A stretch of 64,000 bases of DNA from positions 42,658-106,657 of the forward strand of contig NZ_JACHZQ010000011.1 in assembly GCF_014193655.1 (NCBI RefSeq), written 5' to 3'. The notes under the pieces were generated by a model. It did not search any database. It was not told the DNA's origin and saw nothing but the letters and a program-made list of their open reading frames with translations. Source of the DNA: Rhizobium sp. BK313 (GTDB lineage: Bacteria > Pseudomonadota > Alphaproteobacteria > Rhizobiales > Rhizobiaceae). Shown here one piece after another: positions 34,429 to 43,404 of this stretch (its first letter is position 1; every line of letters starts with the position of its first letter). A program made the translations under genes and the position numbers.

Positions 34429-35934
34429 ATGACATCTCTTCTTCGCAAACATCGCGCCGCAGCCATCGTCGGAGCGGCCATCATCGTCGGCGCAGGCGCC
34501 CTGCCCTTCGCCTTCAATACCACCGCTGCCGTTGCCGCGACTGCCGAACCTGGCGGCATCATCGCCCCCGGCGGCTCCTTCGCGCCGATCGTCGACAGCG
34601 ACAAGCCGGCAGTCGTCACCGTTACCACCACGATGAAGGCCACCGATACCAGCTCGGATATGGGCGACTCCCCGATGGACGAGCAGTTCCGCCAGTTCTT
34701 CGAGAACCAAGGCATCCCCGTCCCGCAAGAGCAGGCACCGCAGCATCGTCCGGCCCAGCGTGCGATGGCGCTCGGCTCCGGTTTCATCATCAGCCCGGAT
34801 GGCGTCATCGTCACCAACAATCACGTCATTGAGAATGCCACCGACATCAAGGTGACGCTTGATGACGGCACCGAACTGCCGGCCAAACTTTTGGGCGCTG
34901 ACGCCAAATCCGACCTCGCCGTGCTGAAGATCCAGGCGCCGAAGCAGCTTGCAACCGTCGCCTGGGGCGACTCCGACAAGCTGAAGCTCGGCGACCAGAT
35001 TCTGGCGATCGGCAATCCCTTCGGCATCGGCACGACCGTCACTGCCGGCATCGTTTCGGCCCGTGGCCGCGACCTGCACAGCGGCCCCTATGACGATTTC
35101 ATCCAGATCGACGCTCCGATCAACCACGGCAATTCCGGCGGTCCGCTGGTCGATCGCGACGGCAATGTCGTCGGCATCAATACCGCCATTTATTCGCCGA
35201 ATGGCGGCAGTGTCGGCGTCGGTTTCGCCATCCCTTCGAATGAAGCCAAGGCGATCGTTGCAAAGCTTGAAAAGAACGGCTCGATCGATCACGGCTATCT
35301 CGGCGTTGCCATTCAGCCGGTCACGGCCGATGTCGCCGATGCCGTAGGCCTCTCACAGCCGCAGGGCGCTCTGGTCGCCAGTGTCAACGACGGAACGCCC
35401 GCTGCTGATGCCGGTATCAAGAGCGGCGACATTGTCACAGCCGTCGGTAACGAAACCGTCAAGACGCCCAAGGATCTGTCCCGCTTGGTCGCCGATCTTT
35501 CTCCGGGCGACAAGCGGTCGCTCACCGTCTGGCGCAATGGCAAGAGCGTTGATGTGAACGTCACCGTCGGCGGCAACGACGACAGCAAGCAGGCAGCCAA
35601 TGACAAGGGCGACGGCAAGGTGCAGCCGTCCAATCAGCCGAGCATCGGCGTCGGGCTCGCCAACCTGACACCCGATCTAAGGCAACAACTGAACCTGCCG
35701 CACAATGTCGAAGGCGCCGTTGTCGCCAGCGTCAATCCGGACAAGTCGGCAGCCGCCGCCGGCATCCAGACGGGCGATATCATCGTCTCGGTCAACGACC
35801 AGCCGGTCCACGACGCCCACGATGTTCAGAGCGCGGTCGCACAAGCCGGCAAGGCAGGCCGCAAGTCGGTCCTGCTGCTGATCGAACGCGGCGGCGACAA
35901 GACTTTCGTGGCTGTGCCGTTCTCAGCCGCTTAA
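34429..35934 (+). CDS. degP: Do-family periplasmic serine protease (HtrA/DegP type)
   Basis: 501 residues. N-terminal signal/anchor AAIVGAAIIVGAGALPFAF, then a trypsin-like domain with the full triad: His in VTNNHVIENA, Asp in AKSDLAVLKI and Ser in NHGNSGGPLVD. Two PDZ domains follow (about residues 290-380 with GYLGVAIQPV, and 405-495 with SIGVGLANLTPD). Degrades misfolded envelope proteins. An Ala-rich, poorly conserved linker DDSKQAANDKGDGKVQPS separates the PDZ domains. The 277 bp upstream are AT-rich and hold no gene, and probably its promoter. Confidence 0.95.
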   Translation: MTSLLRKHRAAAIVGAAIIVGAGALPFAFNTTAAVAATAEPGGIIAPGGSFAPIVDSDKPAVVTVTTTMKATDTSSDMGDSPMDEQFRQFFENQGIPVPQEQAPQHRPAQRAMALGSGFIISPDGVIVTNNHVIENATDIKVTLDDGTELPAKLLGADAKSDLAVLKIQAPKQLATVAWGDSDKLKLGDQILAIGNPFGIGTTVTAGIVSARGRDLHSGPYDDFIQIDAPINHGNSGGPLVDRDGNVVGINTAIYSPNGGSVGVGFAIPSNEAKAIVAKLEKNGSIDHGYLGVAIQPVTADVADAVGLSQPQGALVASVNDGTPAADAGIKSGDIVTAVGNETVKTPKDLSRLVADLSPGDKRSLTVWRNGKSVDVNVTVGGNDDSKQAANDKGDGKVQPSNQPSIGVGLANLTPDLRQQLNLPHNVEGAVVASVNPDKSAAAAGIQTGDIIVSVNDQPVHDAHDVQSAVAQAGKAGRKSVLLLIERGGDKTFVAVPFSAA

Positions 35935-36542
35935 GCATCCTCTGAAAGGCGATAGCGCCTCGTCTCCTTCACGGGAGGCGGGGCGCAGGCGTATTTGGTC
36001 ACAGCAATTGCGCCGGCAATTTCCGAACATCGCGTCCCAGCCGACGGCGCGGCAAGGTGCAAGCCAACCACCCTGCGTCAGGGCACTTTCGCCCGAAAGA
36101 AATCCGGGATCTCCCAGCAACCTCCATTCGCTAGGTTTCGCGCCCTTGCTTCCCGAGGGCTGTCACTGGACCTATAGCCAGCGTGCCAGTTGCTCCTTGA
36201 GACAATGCACCGTACGATACCACAGCAGGCAGGCACCTTCTGCGCCGCTCTGACCTCCAGCGAACCGGAGGCATACGATTTGCAGCAGAGCAGCCCAGTG
36301 CCACCGGTTCCCTTTTCGGAAATGAGAGATTCATGCCCGCAATATCATTTCAACTATTCGAAACGAGTTATGCGATGCCGCTGTCGTAGACAGGGGGGAA
36401 TTTTCAACGGGAGCATCATTGTCAACTACTGGTTTACGATGTCGCCAGAGAAGGCTGACACGCCACACTCCCGCCACGGGCCTTTCACTGATACATAACG
36501 GTTTGCTCACACTGTGGCAAAACGTGGATGACGAGGGCAAAC
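35935..36542. other. 608-bp intergenic region, no gene seen
   Basis: Short open frames on both strands lack ribosome sites and family resemblance. No transposase fragment, RNA gene or strong hairpin was recognised. The 3' part must include the promoter of the GGDEF/EAL gene. Confidence 0.5.
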
Positions 36543-38696
36543 ATGCGTAAGGCAGCAGTTGGAGAACAGGTTGCTGGGGCGATATCGGCGGATGCCGAGG
36601 AACTGATCGCCCGCCCGCGCTTGGCGGAGGAGCTTCCGCAGTCCCACGAGCCCAGCCTCGCCGAACGCTACGACTGGCTCGAGGCGATGATCAACCATGT
36701 GCCCGACTACATCTATGCAAAGGATCTGGAGGGCCGTTTCTTATTCGCCAACAAGGCCATCGTCTTGAACAATGGACTTGAGCGCGTGGAAGACATGGTT
36801 GGACTGACTGATTACGACCTCCACCCTTCGGCGGCGGCTGAGAGCATAGCCGCCATCGAACGACGCGTCATGGAAAGCGGTGAACCCGATCTTGGCTTCG
36901 AGGAACGCCGTCTGAGAGGCAGCGGCTGGCTGATGATGTCGCGCGTTCCGCTCAGGGACAAAGCTGGAAAGGTGATCGGTGTCGTTGGGGCGTCGCGGGA
37001 CATCTCGGCCCGCAAACGCGGGGAAAGCCTGATGAAGGCTCAGGCCCACCTTCTCAAGGCGGTTGCCAAGGGAGTACGCCTTGAGCCGTTCCTCAGTGAC
37101 GCCGCCAATCTACTCGAAGAGGTCATCCCCGGTACCGCGGCCGCAGTGCTACTGCATGACGAAGGTGCCCAGGAACTTTATATCGCCGCGGCGTCGCCAT
37201 CCGCAGGCGCGGCTTCGATTTCGCCAGTAGACATCCTCGACCACCCGGCATGGACCTGCCTCGCAATCTCGTCGGGTGACGGCGCACAGCACGGCGTGCT
37301 CGCCATTCGAGGATCGACTGACCATGAAGCGAGCGTGTGGGAGTTCCTGACGGGTGTCGCACAAACGATCGGTATCGCGATCGACCGCCACTACGACGCT
37401 GAACGCATCACCTTCCTTGCCGAGCACGATGCCCTCACCGGATTGCCGAACCGTACGCTGCTCGACCGAAAGCTCGATGGTATGCTGCGGCGTGCTGACA
37501 AAACATCGAGGAAAGTCGCGGTCGTCTTCCTAGACGTCGACAACTTCAAGCTCGTGAACGACAGTCTCGGTCACGCGGCCGGCGACGAGCTGCTCAAGAT
37601 CGTCGCGCGCCGGATCTCGGAGGAGATTGGACAGGACAATCTGATATCGCGCATCGGTGGCGACGAGTTTATTCTGGCGCTCCAGCAGGCCGACGAAGAT
37701 TTCGTCTCGCAATTGGCGCGCATTCGCGAGGCCATCGCACGGCCGCTCACTCTGGCCGGGATGGACCTGCAACTCACTTGCAGCATGGGAATAGCCTGCT
37801 TTGCCATGCATGGCAAAACGGCCACGGAATTGTTCGCCAACGCAGATATGGCGATGTATCGCGTCAAGGAGAACGGACGAAACGGTATACAGATGTTCGA
37901 CCCAGCAATGGCGGAGAACGCACGGCGGAAACTTGGACGCTCAGAGGAACTTAGACGTGCCGTCGAGAGGGACGAGTTCGTCCTGCACTTCCAGCCGCAA
38001 AAAGACATGAACTCCGGCGAGATCATCGGCGTGGAGGCGCTCGTGCGCTGGAACCATCCGACCGACGGAGTTATTTTCCCCGGGGACTTCATTCCGCTTG
38101 CCGAGGAGTCGGGCCTCATCGTTCCGATCGGAGAGGCTGTCCTGCGCAAGGCCTGCGGCCAGGCCAAGGAATGGCAGAAACAGGGGCTGCCTCCTGTGAA
38201 GATCGGTGTCAACATGTCGGCGCGGCAGTTCCAGGAACATGGCATGATCCGGCAGGTGGCCGCGGCCCTCGCCGAGAGTGGTCTTGAACCGCGGTGGCTC
38301 GAGATCGAGGTCACTGAGAGCCTGCTGATGCGCGACGTTCAGGGGGCAATTATGAAGATGCACGAACTGAACGCTTTGGGCGTCAGCCTTGCGATTGACG
38401 ATTTCGGTACGGGCTATTCGAGCCTGAGTACTCTGAAACGCTTCCCGCTGTCGCGCCTCAAGATCGACCGATCCTTCATCACCGATATTCCGGACGATGC
38501 TGACGACATGGCGATCACATCCGCAATCGTCTCGCTTGCGCGAATGCTGGAGCTGGATGTGATCGCAGAAGGCGTGGAGACGGAAGAGCAGGCCCGCTTC
38601 CTCTCACAGGCCGGATGCCATGCCATCCAGGGGTACCTATTCAGCAGGCCCATCCCCGCCGAGGAGATGACGCGTGTGATGAGGGGACGGTCTTAG
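36543..38696 (+). CDS. PAS-GAF-GGDEF-EAL cyclic-di-GMP protein
   Basis: 717 residues from ATG 36543, with GAGGG upstream; an ATG at 36528 is in frame but lacks one. PAS at about 40-160 (MINHVPDYIYAKDLEGRFLF), a GAF-like region to about 295, GGDEF domain with RIGGDEFILALQ, and EAL domain with IGVEALVRW, SARQFQ, IDDFGTGYSSL, LKIDRSF and EGVETEEQ. Every catalytic motif is intact in both domains, so it could make and degrade c-di-GMP, switched by the sensor domains. No membrane segment, so a cytoplasmic sensor. Stands alone. Confidence 0.94.
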   Translation: MRKAAVGEQVAGAISADAEELIARPRLAEELPQSHEPSLAERYDWLEAMINHVPDYIYAKDLEGRFLFANKAIVLNNGLERVEDMVGLTDYDLHPSAAAESIAAIERRVMESGEPDLGFEERRLRGSGWLMMSRVPLRDKAGKVIGVVGASRDISARKRGESLMKAQAHLLKAVAKGVRLEPFLSDAANLLEEVIPGTAAAVLLHDEGAQELYIAAASPSAGAASISPVDILDHPAWTCLAISSGDGAQHGVLAIRGSTDHEASVWEFLTGVAQTIGIAIDRHYDAERITFLAEHDALTGLPNRTLLDRKLDGMLRRADKTSRKVAVVFLDVDNFKLVNDSLGHAAGDELLKIVARRISEEIGQDNLISRIGGDEFILALQQADEDFVSQLARIREAIARPLTLAGMDLQLTCSMGIACFAMHGKTATELFANADMAMYRVKENGRNGIQMFDPAMAENARRKLGRSEELRRAVERDEFVLHFQPQKDMNSGEIIGVEALVRWNHPTDGVIFPGDFIPLAEESGLIVPIGEAVLRKACGQAKEWQKQGLPPVKIGVNMSARQFQEHGMIRQVAAALAESGLEPRWLEIEVTESLLMRDVQGAIMKMHELNALGVSLAIDDFGTGYSSLSTLKRFPLSRLKIDRSFITDIPDDADDMAITSAIVSLARMLELDVIAEGVETEEQARFLSQAGCHAIQGYLFSRPIPAEEMTRVMRGRS

Positions 38697-38831
38697 GGCC
38701 TTTATCTCGCCTTCAGCCACCGAACGAGATTGGACAGAATAGCCCGATGGTCCGTTAAGAGGTTCGGAGACTGTGGATGAGGTGGATGAGCTTCGCCTTA
38801 AAGAACGCGGCCTTCGCAGTCGAGTAGTTGG

Positions 38832-39101
38832 TTACGCGGTCGCGTGGGACAGCACTTGCAGGCCCGCCGATATAAAGGCCAACCACAGGGCTTCGCTCCA
38901 GTGATTGAAGGAGTGAGCCGAATAGCGCTGCCGCGTCAAAGCCGCGATCAGCGCCATCAACAGTGCATAAAGCTCAAAACAGCGCGCTGCCGACAGAAGG
39001 TAGTTCGACCGGGCGAACAGCGATATCAGAACCGCCACGACGCATTTTATGGCGAACCGGTTGACGGTAGCGCGCGATGTCTGGTCCAATTCAATGGCCA
39101 T
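38832..39101 (-). CDS. Small predicted membrane protein
   Basis: 89 residues, with hydrophobic segments IKCVVAVLISLFA, CFELYALLMALIAAL and EALWLAFISAGLQVL that suggest two or three membrane helices. It starts 21 bp after the stop of another small membrane-type frame, in the same direction. No family recognised; ribosome site is weak (AGAGC). Confidence 0.45.
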   Translation of the reverse strand: MAIELDQTSRATVNRFAIKCVVAVLISLFARSNYLLSAARCFELYALLMALIAALTRQRYSAHSFNHWSEALWLAFISAGLQVLSHATA

Positions 39102-39122
39102 GCGGCAAGAGCTCTTTGGGGA

Positions 39123-39326
39123 TCAATGGATCAATTGCATAACGCTGGCCGCGCCCACCGAGAAGACGGCGATGACACAGGCAAGCCTCAGGAAAATTCG
39201 GACATCATGGGAATGATGTGCGGCTTCGTCGATCTCCGTTACGTCATCGTTTCTCCGCGAGGCACGAAGCTCCTGTTCCAGCTGCAAATGCTGAGCGAGA
39301 TATTGAATGCCATAACGAGCGTACAT
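39123..39326 (-). CDS. Small predicted tail-anchored protein
   Basis: 67 residues from ATG 39326, with AAGGATCAAAGAG upstream. A charged, helical N-terminal half (YLAQHLQLEQELRASRR) with His/Asp/Glu-rich centre precedes one membrane segment (IFLRLACVIAVFSVGAASVM) near the C-terminus. Two small membrane proteins in tandem suggest a unit; nothing identifies a function. Confidence 0.45.
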   Translation of the reverse strand: MYARYGIQYLAQHLQLEQELRASRRNDDVTEIDEAAHHSHDVRIFLRLACVIAVFSVGAASVMQLIH

Positions 39327-39642
39327 CTCTTTGATCCTTGTCCTGACGACGGATGTCGCGAACGGCAACCGTTGAAATCAGGCTAGAAGGACCGGCATAG
39401 TTTTTCGATTGCGGGAAACACGTCGTAAAATAAAAATCTCCTAAAGAAGTGCGGCTTTCAACAGAAGGGACGTTTCTACGTTGCGCCATGACAGTTTTTG
39501 TCCAAACTCTGCCGTGGTGATGATAGAGAAGAAGCAGGGACGGATACGAGCCGTCCGTCGGCGAACCCCGCGTTCTGCCGAAACTATCACGGCATAAGAG
39601 CTTCAGGACTTTGGACGGGGCTGAGTGGCAGCAGGAGTTGGA

Positions 39643-40278
39643 GTGACCGATCCATACGAGATTCTCGGCATCGGACGCGATGCGAGCGAAGAGCAGATCA
39701 AGACGGCCTATCGCAAGCGGGCGAAGACGGCGCATCCGGATTCCGGTGGCGACGTCGATGCTTTTGGACAGCTGCAAAAGGCCTACGAGCTGCTTCTGGA
39801 CCCCGTGCGCCGCAAGGTGTTCGACGATACCGGCTACGACGTCGAACTGACCGACGCTGTCGATCTGCAGGCGCTGGTCGCCATCGAGAAGCTCATTACC
39901 GACATGGTTCTGGACGAACGCGAACCCGGAACCTTCGATCCGGTCGCCCATATGCGCGCCAGTCTTCTGGACGAAATCCGCAAGGCAAACTTCAGCAAGA
40001 GCGAGCTGGAGCGTCATTCCGACCGTATCCGCCTTCATCTGGATCGCTTGGGAAAACGCCCTGGCAAGGATGTCGTAGGCCACATGCTGCGCGCCCGCAT
40101 CAAGGCCATCGCTACCGCAATCAGCGAAACGGAGGCAAAGATCGACGCCACGGAGCGCGCTTGCGATATGCTCGATGGCTATCTCTACGTCATGGACACA
40201 CCGATGCTCGAAGAAGAGGAGCCGGCATCGGATATCGAATGGGACGAAGCGAGCGAGGCCCGCTCCGCCGCTCAGTGA
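39643..40278 (+). CDS. J-domain (DnaJ-like) protein
   Basis: 211 residues from a GTG at 39643, which has AGGAG upstream and was preferred over GTG 39625. The J domain covers residues 1-65 (DPYEILGIGRDASEEQIKTA, with HPD in KTAHPDSGG). The Gly/Phe and zinc-finger regions of DnaJ are absent. The remaining 140 residues are a charged, coiled helical tail (LERHSDRIRLHLDRLGKRPG). It would stimulate Hsp70 ATPase for some specialised client; the client is unknown. Stands alone. Confidence 0.88.
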   Translation: MTDPYEILGIGRDASEEQIKTAYRKRAKTAHPDSGGDVDAFGQLQKAYELLLDPVRRKVFDDTGYDVELTDAVDLQALVAIEKLITDMVLDEREPGTFDPVAHMRASLLDEIRKANFSKSELERHSDRIRLHLDRLGKRPGKDVVGHMLRARIKAIATAISETEAKIDATERACDMLDGYLYVMDTPMLEEEEPASDIEWDEASEARSAAQ

Positions 40279-40375
40279 TCCCCGCCGGTCAAATGCCTCC
40301 GCAAACACTGGAACTTTCGACCGGCAACCGGGTTTTTCCTCCGTGTTATTGTCGAAATCCAGTGGCGCCATACGA

Positions 40376-40429
40376 CTAGAGCATCGCACTTTCCGGTGGC
40401 ATCGCCTGCAAGCGGATAAGATGCTCTAG
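40376..40429. repeat. Rhizobiales TAGAGCAT-type intergenic palindrome
   Basis: CTAGAGCATC (40376-40385) and GATGCTCTAG (40420-40429) are exact complements flanking a 34-nt centre that begins GCACTTTCCGGTGG. This resembles the abundant TAGAGCATGATC...CTTTTCCG-type palindromic repeat of rhizobial intergenic regions. It lies between the J-domain and DUF899 genes. Confidence 0.65.
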
Positions 40430-40515
40430 ATTGAAAAGATTAGAGCGACCTTTGTGCGTTCAAATGAACGCACGGCGCTCCAATATCGGCCAATGGATCG
40501 CACAGGGAGGACATC

Positions 40516-41229
40516 ATGATCAGCGAAGACGGATATACGCCTGCAACGGAATTGGCACAGAGAAACGGTGTCAGGTTTCCGAACGAGAGCAGCGAATACC
40601 GGCAGGCGCGAAACGCGCTGCTGGCCGAGGAGATTGAACTTCGGCGACATATAGAACGCGTCGCGGCGCAACGGCGAGCACTGCCACCGGGCGGTTTGGT
40701 GAAAAAGCATTATCAGTTCATCAGCCCCGACGGCCCGATCGATTTCGACGATTTGTTCGACGACAAGGAGACCTTGCTGATCTACAGCTATATGTTCGGA
40801 CCGGAACGGGCACGGCCATGCCCGATGTGCACCTCGTTCCTTTCGGCACTGGAAGGCGAAGTGCTCGACATCGAACAGCGAATGGCCATCGCCGTCGTGG
40901 CTCGGTCACCCATCGAAAGACTGCTCGATTTCAAAAGGGAACGCCGCTGGCAGAATTTGCCGCTCTATTCCGACCCGACAGGCGAATATAGCCGCGATTA
41001 TCGAGCGCTCGGCAGCAATGGCAGCGACGATGCGGCCGTCAATGTCTTTACCCGCAGGGACGGGACGATCCGGCATTTCTGGGGTGAGGAAATGGGGCCC
41101 GTGACCGCTGACCCCGGCCAGGATCCACGCGGCGCCCCCGACCTCATGCCGCTCTGGACTATCCTCGACATGACGCCCGAGGGACGGGCAAGGGATTGGT
41201 ACCCGAAGCTCATCTACGGACATGCGTGA
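40516..41229 (+). CDS. DUF899 (thioredoxin-like fold) protein
   Basis: 237 residues, AGGGAGGACATC upstream of the ATG. DUF899 pattern: KKHYQFISPDGPIDFDDLFD, YSYMFGPERARPCPMCTSFL and VNVFTRRDGTIRHFWGEEMG. The CPMC in the position of a thioredoxin CxxC suggests a redox role, though the family is also described as an AhpC/thioredoxin relative without proven activity. Converges with the sensor kinase gene 26 bp away; a weak AGACCT/AGGTCT dyad lies between. Confidence 0.87.
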   Translation: MISEDGYTPATELAQRNGVRFPNESSEYRQARNALLAEEIELRRHIERVAAQRRALPPGGLVKKHYQFISPDGPIDFDDLFDDKETLLIYSYMFGPERARPCPMCTSFLSALEGEVLDIEQRMAIAVVARSPIERLLDFKRERRWQNLPLYSDPTGEYSRDYRALGSNGSDDAAVNVFTRRDGTIRHFWGEEMGPVTADPGQDPRGAPDLMPLWTILDMTPEGRARDWYPKLIYGHA

Positions 41230-41255
41230 CCGGGAAGACCTTGCCTCGGAGAGGT

Positions 41256-43226
41256 CTATCTTCCGCCGGCAGCACTCGTAATGTTGGCGATAGGAGCCTT
41301 CGCCGCGGCTTTGGCGATCACCGAGGCAAGTTGGTTTTGGTTGAATGGTTTTGGCAAGCGGAGCAGATCGCTGTTACTGCCCGGCGGCAGCTCGGCATAG
41401 CCTGTGGCAAGGATGACCGGCAAGTCGGGCTGGCGCTCGGCGATCGCCGTGGCGAGTTCGGAGCCCGTCATCCTCGGCATCGCGTGATCGGTGATGACGA
41501 GATGAACATCATTGTGATCCTCGAGCAGCTTGAGCGCCTCTTCCCCTGAATGGGCCTGCAGGACGGTATGGCCGAGATCTTCCAGCATGAATGCCGTGTT
41601 CATCAGGACCAGTACATCGTCGTCCACGGCCAGAATGTTGAACGAACCGACGCCTGCGGACACTGCTTCCTTTGCCGGCTCTTCCTTCCTCTTCCTCGTC
41701 TCCGCCGCGACAGGAAGCCAAAGCTCGGCCGTAGTTCCTTCGCCCCTGCACGATTTCAGGATCAGCTTGCCTCCAGACTGCGCCATCAATCCCTGAACCA
41801 TGGGCAATCCGAGACCTGTTCCCTTGCCGACGCCCTTGGTCGTGAAGAACGGTGTGATTGCATTGGCAAGCGTCTCCTCGTCCATCCCGTCTCCCTCATC
41901 CCTGACGGCGAGGCAGACATAGGACCCTGCTTTCAGGCCACCCGATTCATCCTTGGCAATCTCACGAAGTTTGGCGGCAATAACGAGCGATCCACCATTG
42001 GGCATCGCATCGCGCGCATTCACGGCTAGGTTCAAAAGAGCATTCTCAAGCTGATTCGCATCGGATTTCACCATCGGAAGACTGAGGGGGAAGTGGGTCT
42101 CGATCATCATCGACGGCCCCATCGAGCGCTGCAGCAGGTCAGTCATGTTGCGAACCAGCTCGATCACGTCGAGTGGCTCGAAATTGAGTTCCTGACGCCG
42201 CGAGAAAGCAAGCATGCGCTGCGTCAGCGCCGCGCCGCGTTGTGCGCCCTGAATGGCATTGTCGATCAGTGGGGTGATGTTGGGATTGTCAGCGATACGC
42301 TTGCGCATGATTTCCAGGCTCCCCAGAACGGCCATCAGCAAATTGTTGAAATCGTGGGCCATGCCGCCGGTAAGCTGGCCAACGGCTTCCATCTTTTGCG
42401 CCTGAAACAACTCTTCCCGCGCTTGTTCGAGCGTGCGCTGCGTTTCCCTCTTTTCGGTAATATCGCGAGTGACCTTCGCGAACCCTAAAAGTGAGCCGTC
42501 ACTCTCGCGTATGGCATCGATGACGACGCTGGCCCAAAATCTGGATCCATCCTTTCGCACCCTCCAGCCCTCATTTTCGAACCGCCCGACTTTGGCGGCA
42601 ATATCGAGCGCCTTCCTCGGAAGCCCTACCGCACGATCTTCCTCCGTATAAAAGCGGGAAAAGTGCTGGCCGAGTATATCTTGCTGCGTATAACCTTTGA
42701 TGCGTTGCGCACCCAGGTTCCAACTGGAGACATAACCTTGGGGATCGAGCATGTAGATGGCATAGTCAGCGACACCCTGAACGAGGATGCGAAACTGCTC
42801 TTCACTCCGTTTGAGCTCGGCTTCCGCTTTTTTCCGCTCGGAAAGATCGCGCGTAATCTTTGCAAATCCCAGCAAATCGCCCTCCGCGTTTCTGATCGCA
42901 TCGATGGCCACATGAGCCCAATATCGCGAACCATTCTTTCGCAGATGCCATCCTTCGCCTTCGAACCGCCCCGTTTCAGCAGCCATTTTCAGCACCCTTT
43001 GGGGCAGACCCGCCTCACGATCTTCGGGAATGTAAAACCGCGAGAAATGTTCGCCGATGATTTCGGCTTCCGTGTACCCCTTGGACCGCTGAGCACCGAT
43101 GTTCCAGCTTATGACAAGGCCATGCGGATCAAGCATGTAAATGGCGTAATCTGTAATGGCATCGACGAGGAGTCTGTAACGCCCCTCTATCGTGGACGAC
43201 TTTGCGGCGCTGACGGTGGCGGTCAT
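41256..43226 (-). CDS. Hybrid histidine kinase: PAS-PAS-HisKA-HATPase-receiver
   Basis: 656 residues from ATG 43226, with AGAGGA upstream. Two very similar PAS domains (about 15-130 and 142-258), then the phospho-His region GGMAHDFNNLLMAVLGSLE near residue 290, an HATPase_c domain (NLAVNARDAMPNGG; GDGMDEETL; GKGTGLGLPMVQG) and a receiver with the acidic pocket VDDDVLV, the phospho-Asp in VITDHAMPRMTG and Lys in LRLPKPF. No membrane segment, so a cytoplasmic sensor, possibly of redox or oxygen. No output regulator is adjacent. Confidence 0.94.
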   Translation of the reverse strand: MTATVSAAKSSTIEGRYRLLVDAITDYAIYMLDPHGLVISWNIGAQRSKGYTEAEIIGEHFSRFYIPEDREAGLPQRVLKMAAETGRFEGEGWHLRKNGSRYWAHVAIDAIRNAEGDLLGFAKITRDLSERKKAEAELKRSEEQFRILVQGVADYAIYMLDPQGYVSSWNLGAQRIKGYTQQDILGQHFSRFYTEEDRAVGLPRKALDIAAKVGRFENEGWRVRKDGSRFWASVVIDAIRESDGSLLGFAKVTRDITEKRETQRTLEQAREELFQAQKMEAVGQLTGGMAHDFNNLLMAVLGSLEIMRKRIADNPNITPLIDNAIQGAQRGAALTQRMLAFSRRQELNFEPLDVIELVRNMTDLLQRSMGPSMMIETHFPLSLPMVKSDANQLENALLNLAVNARDAMPNGGSLVIAAKLREIAKDESGGLKAGSYVCLAVRDEGDGMDEETLANAITPFFTTKGVGKGTGLGLPMVQGLMAQSGGKLILKSCRGEGTTAELWLPVAAETRKRKEEPAKEAVSAGVGSFNILAVDDDVLVLMNTAFMLEDLGHTVLQAHSGEEALKLLEDHNDVHLVITDHAMPRMTGSELATAIAERQPDLPVILATGYAELPPGSNSDLLRLPKPFNQNQLASVIAKAAAKAPIANITSAAGGR

Positions 43227-43404
43227 GCTGTCCTCTGACGTTTTCCAACGGCAGTAAACTACGGAAACGCCGTTTGGTTCCCGAAGGGCACGGACCCTTA
43301 TCAAGAGTTGCAGGCCCGAATACGTTTTAGGTGCAGCCCAAAGGCCTGTCGCCGCGATAGGCATTCAAAGCTGAGAAGCTTGCGCGCCCCATGTTGGCCG
43401 TCGA

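Noticed and set aside
39244..40389. 381-codon reverse frame over the J-domain gene
   Set aside because: The forward frame carries HPD and J-domain pattern; the reverse frame has no family signal and also overlaps two better small genes.
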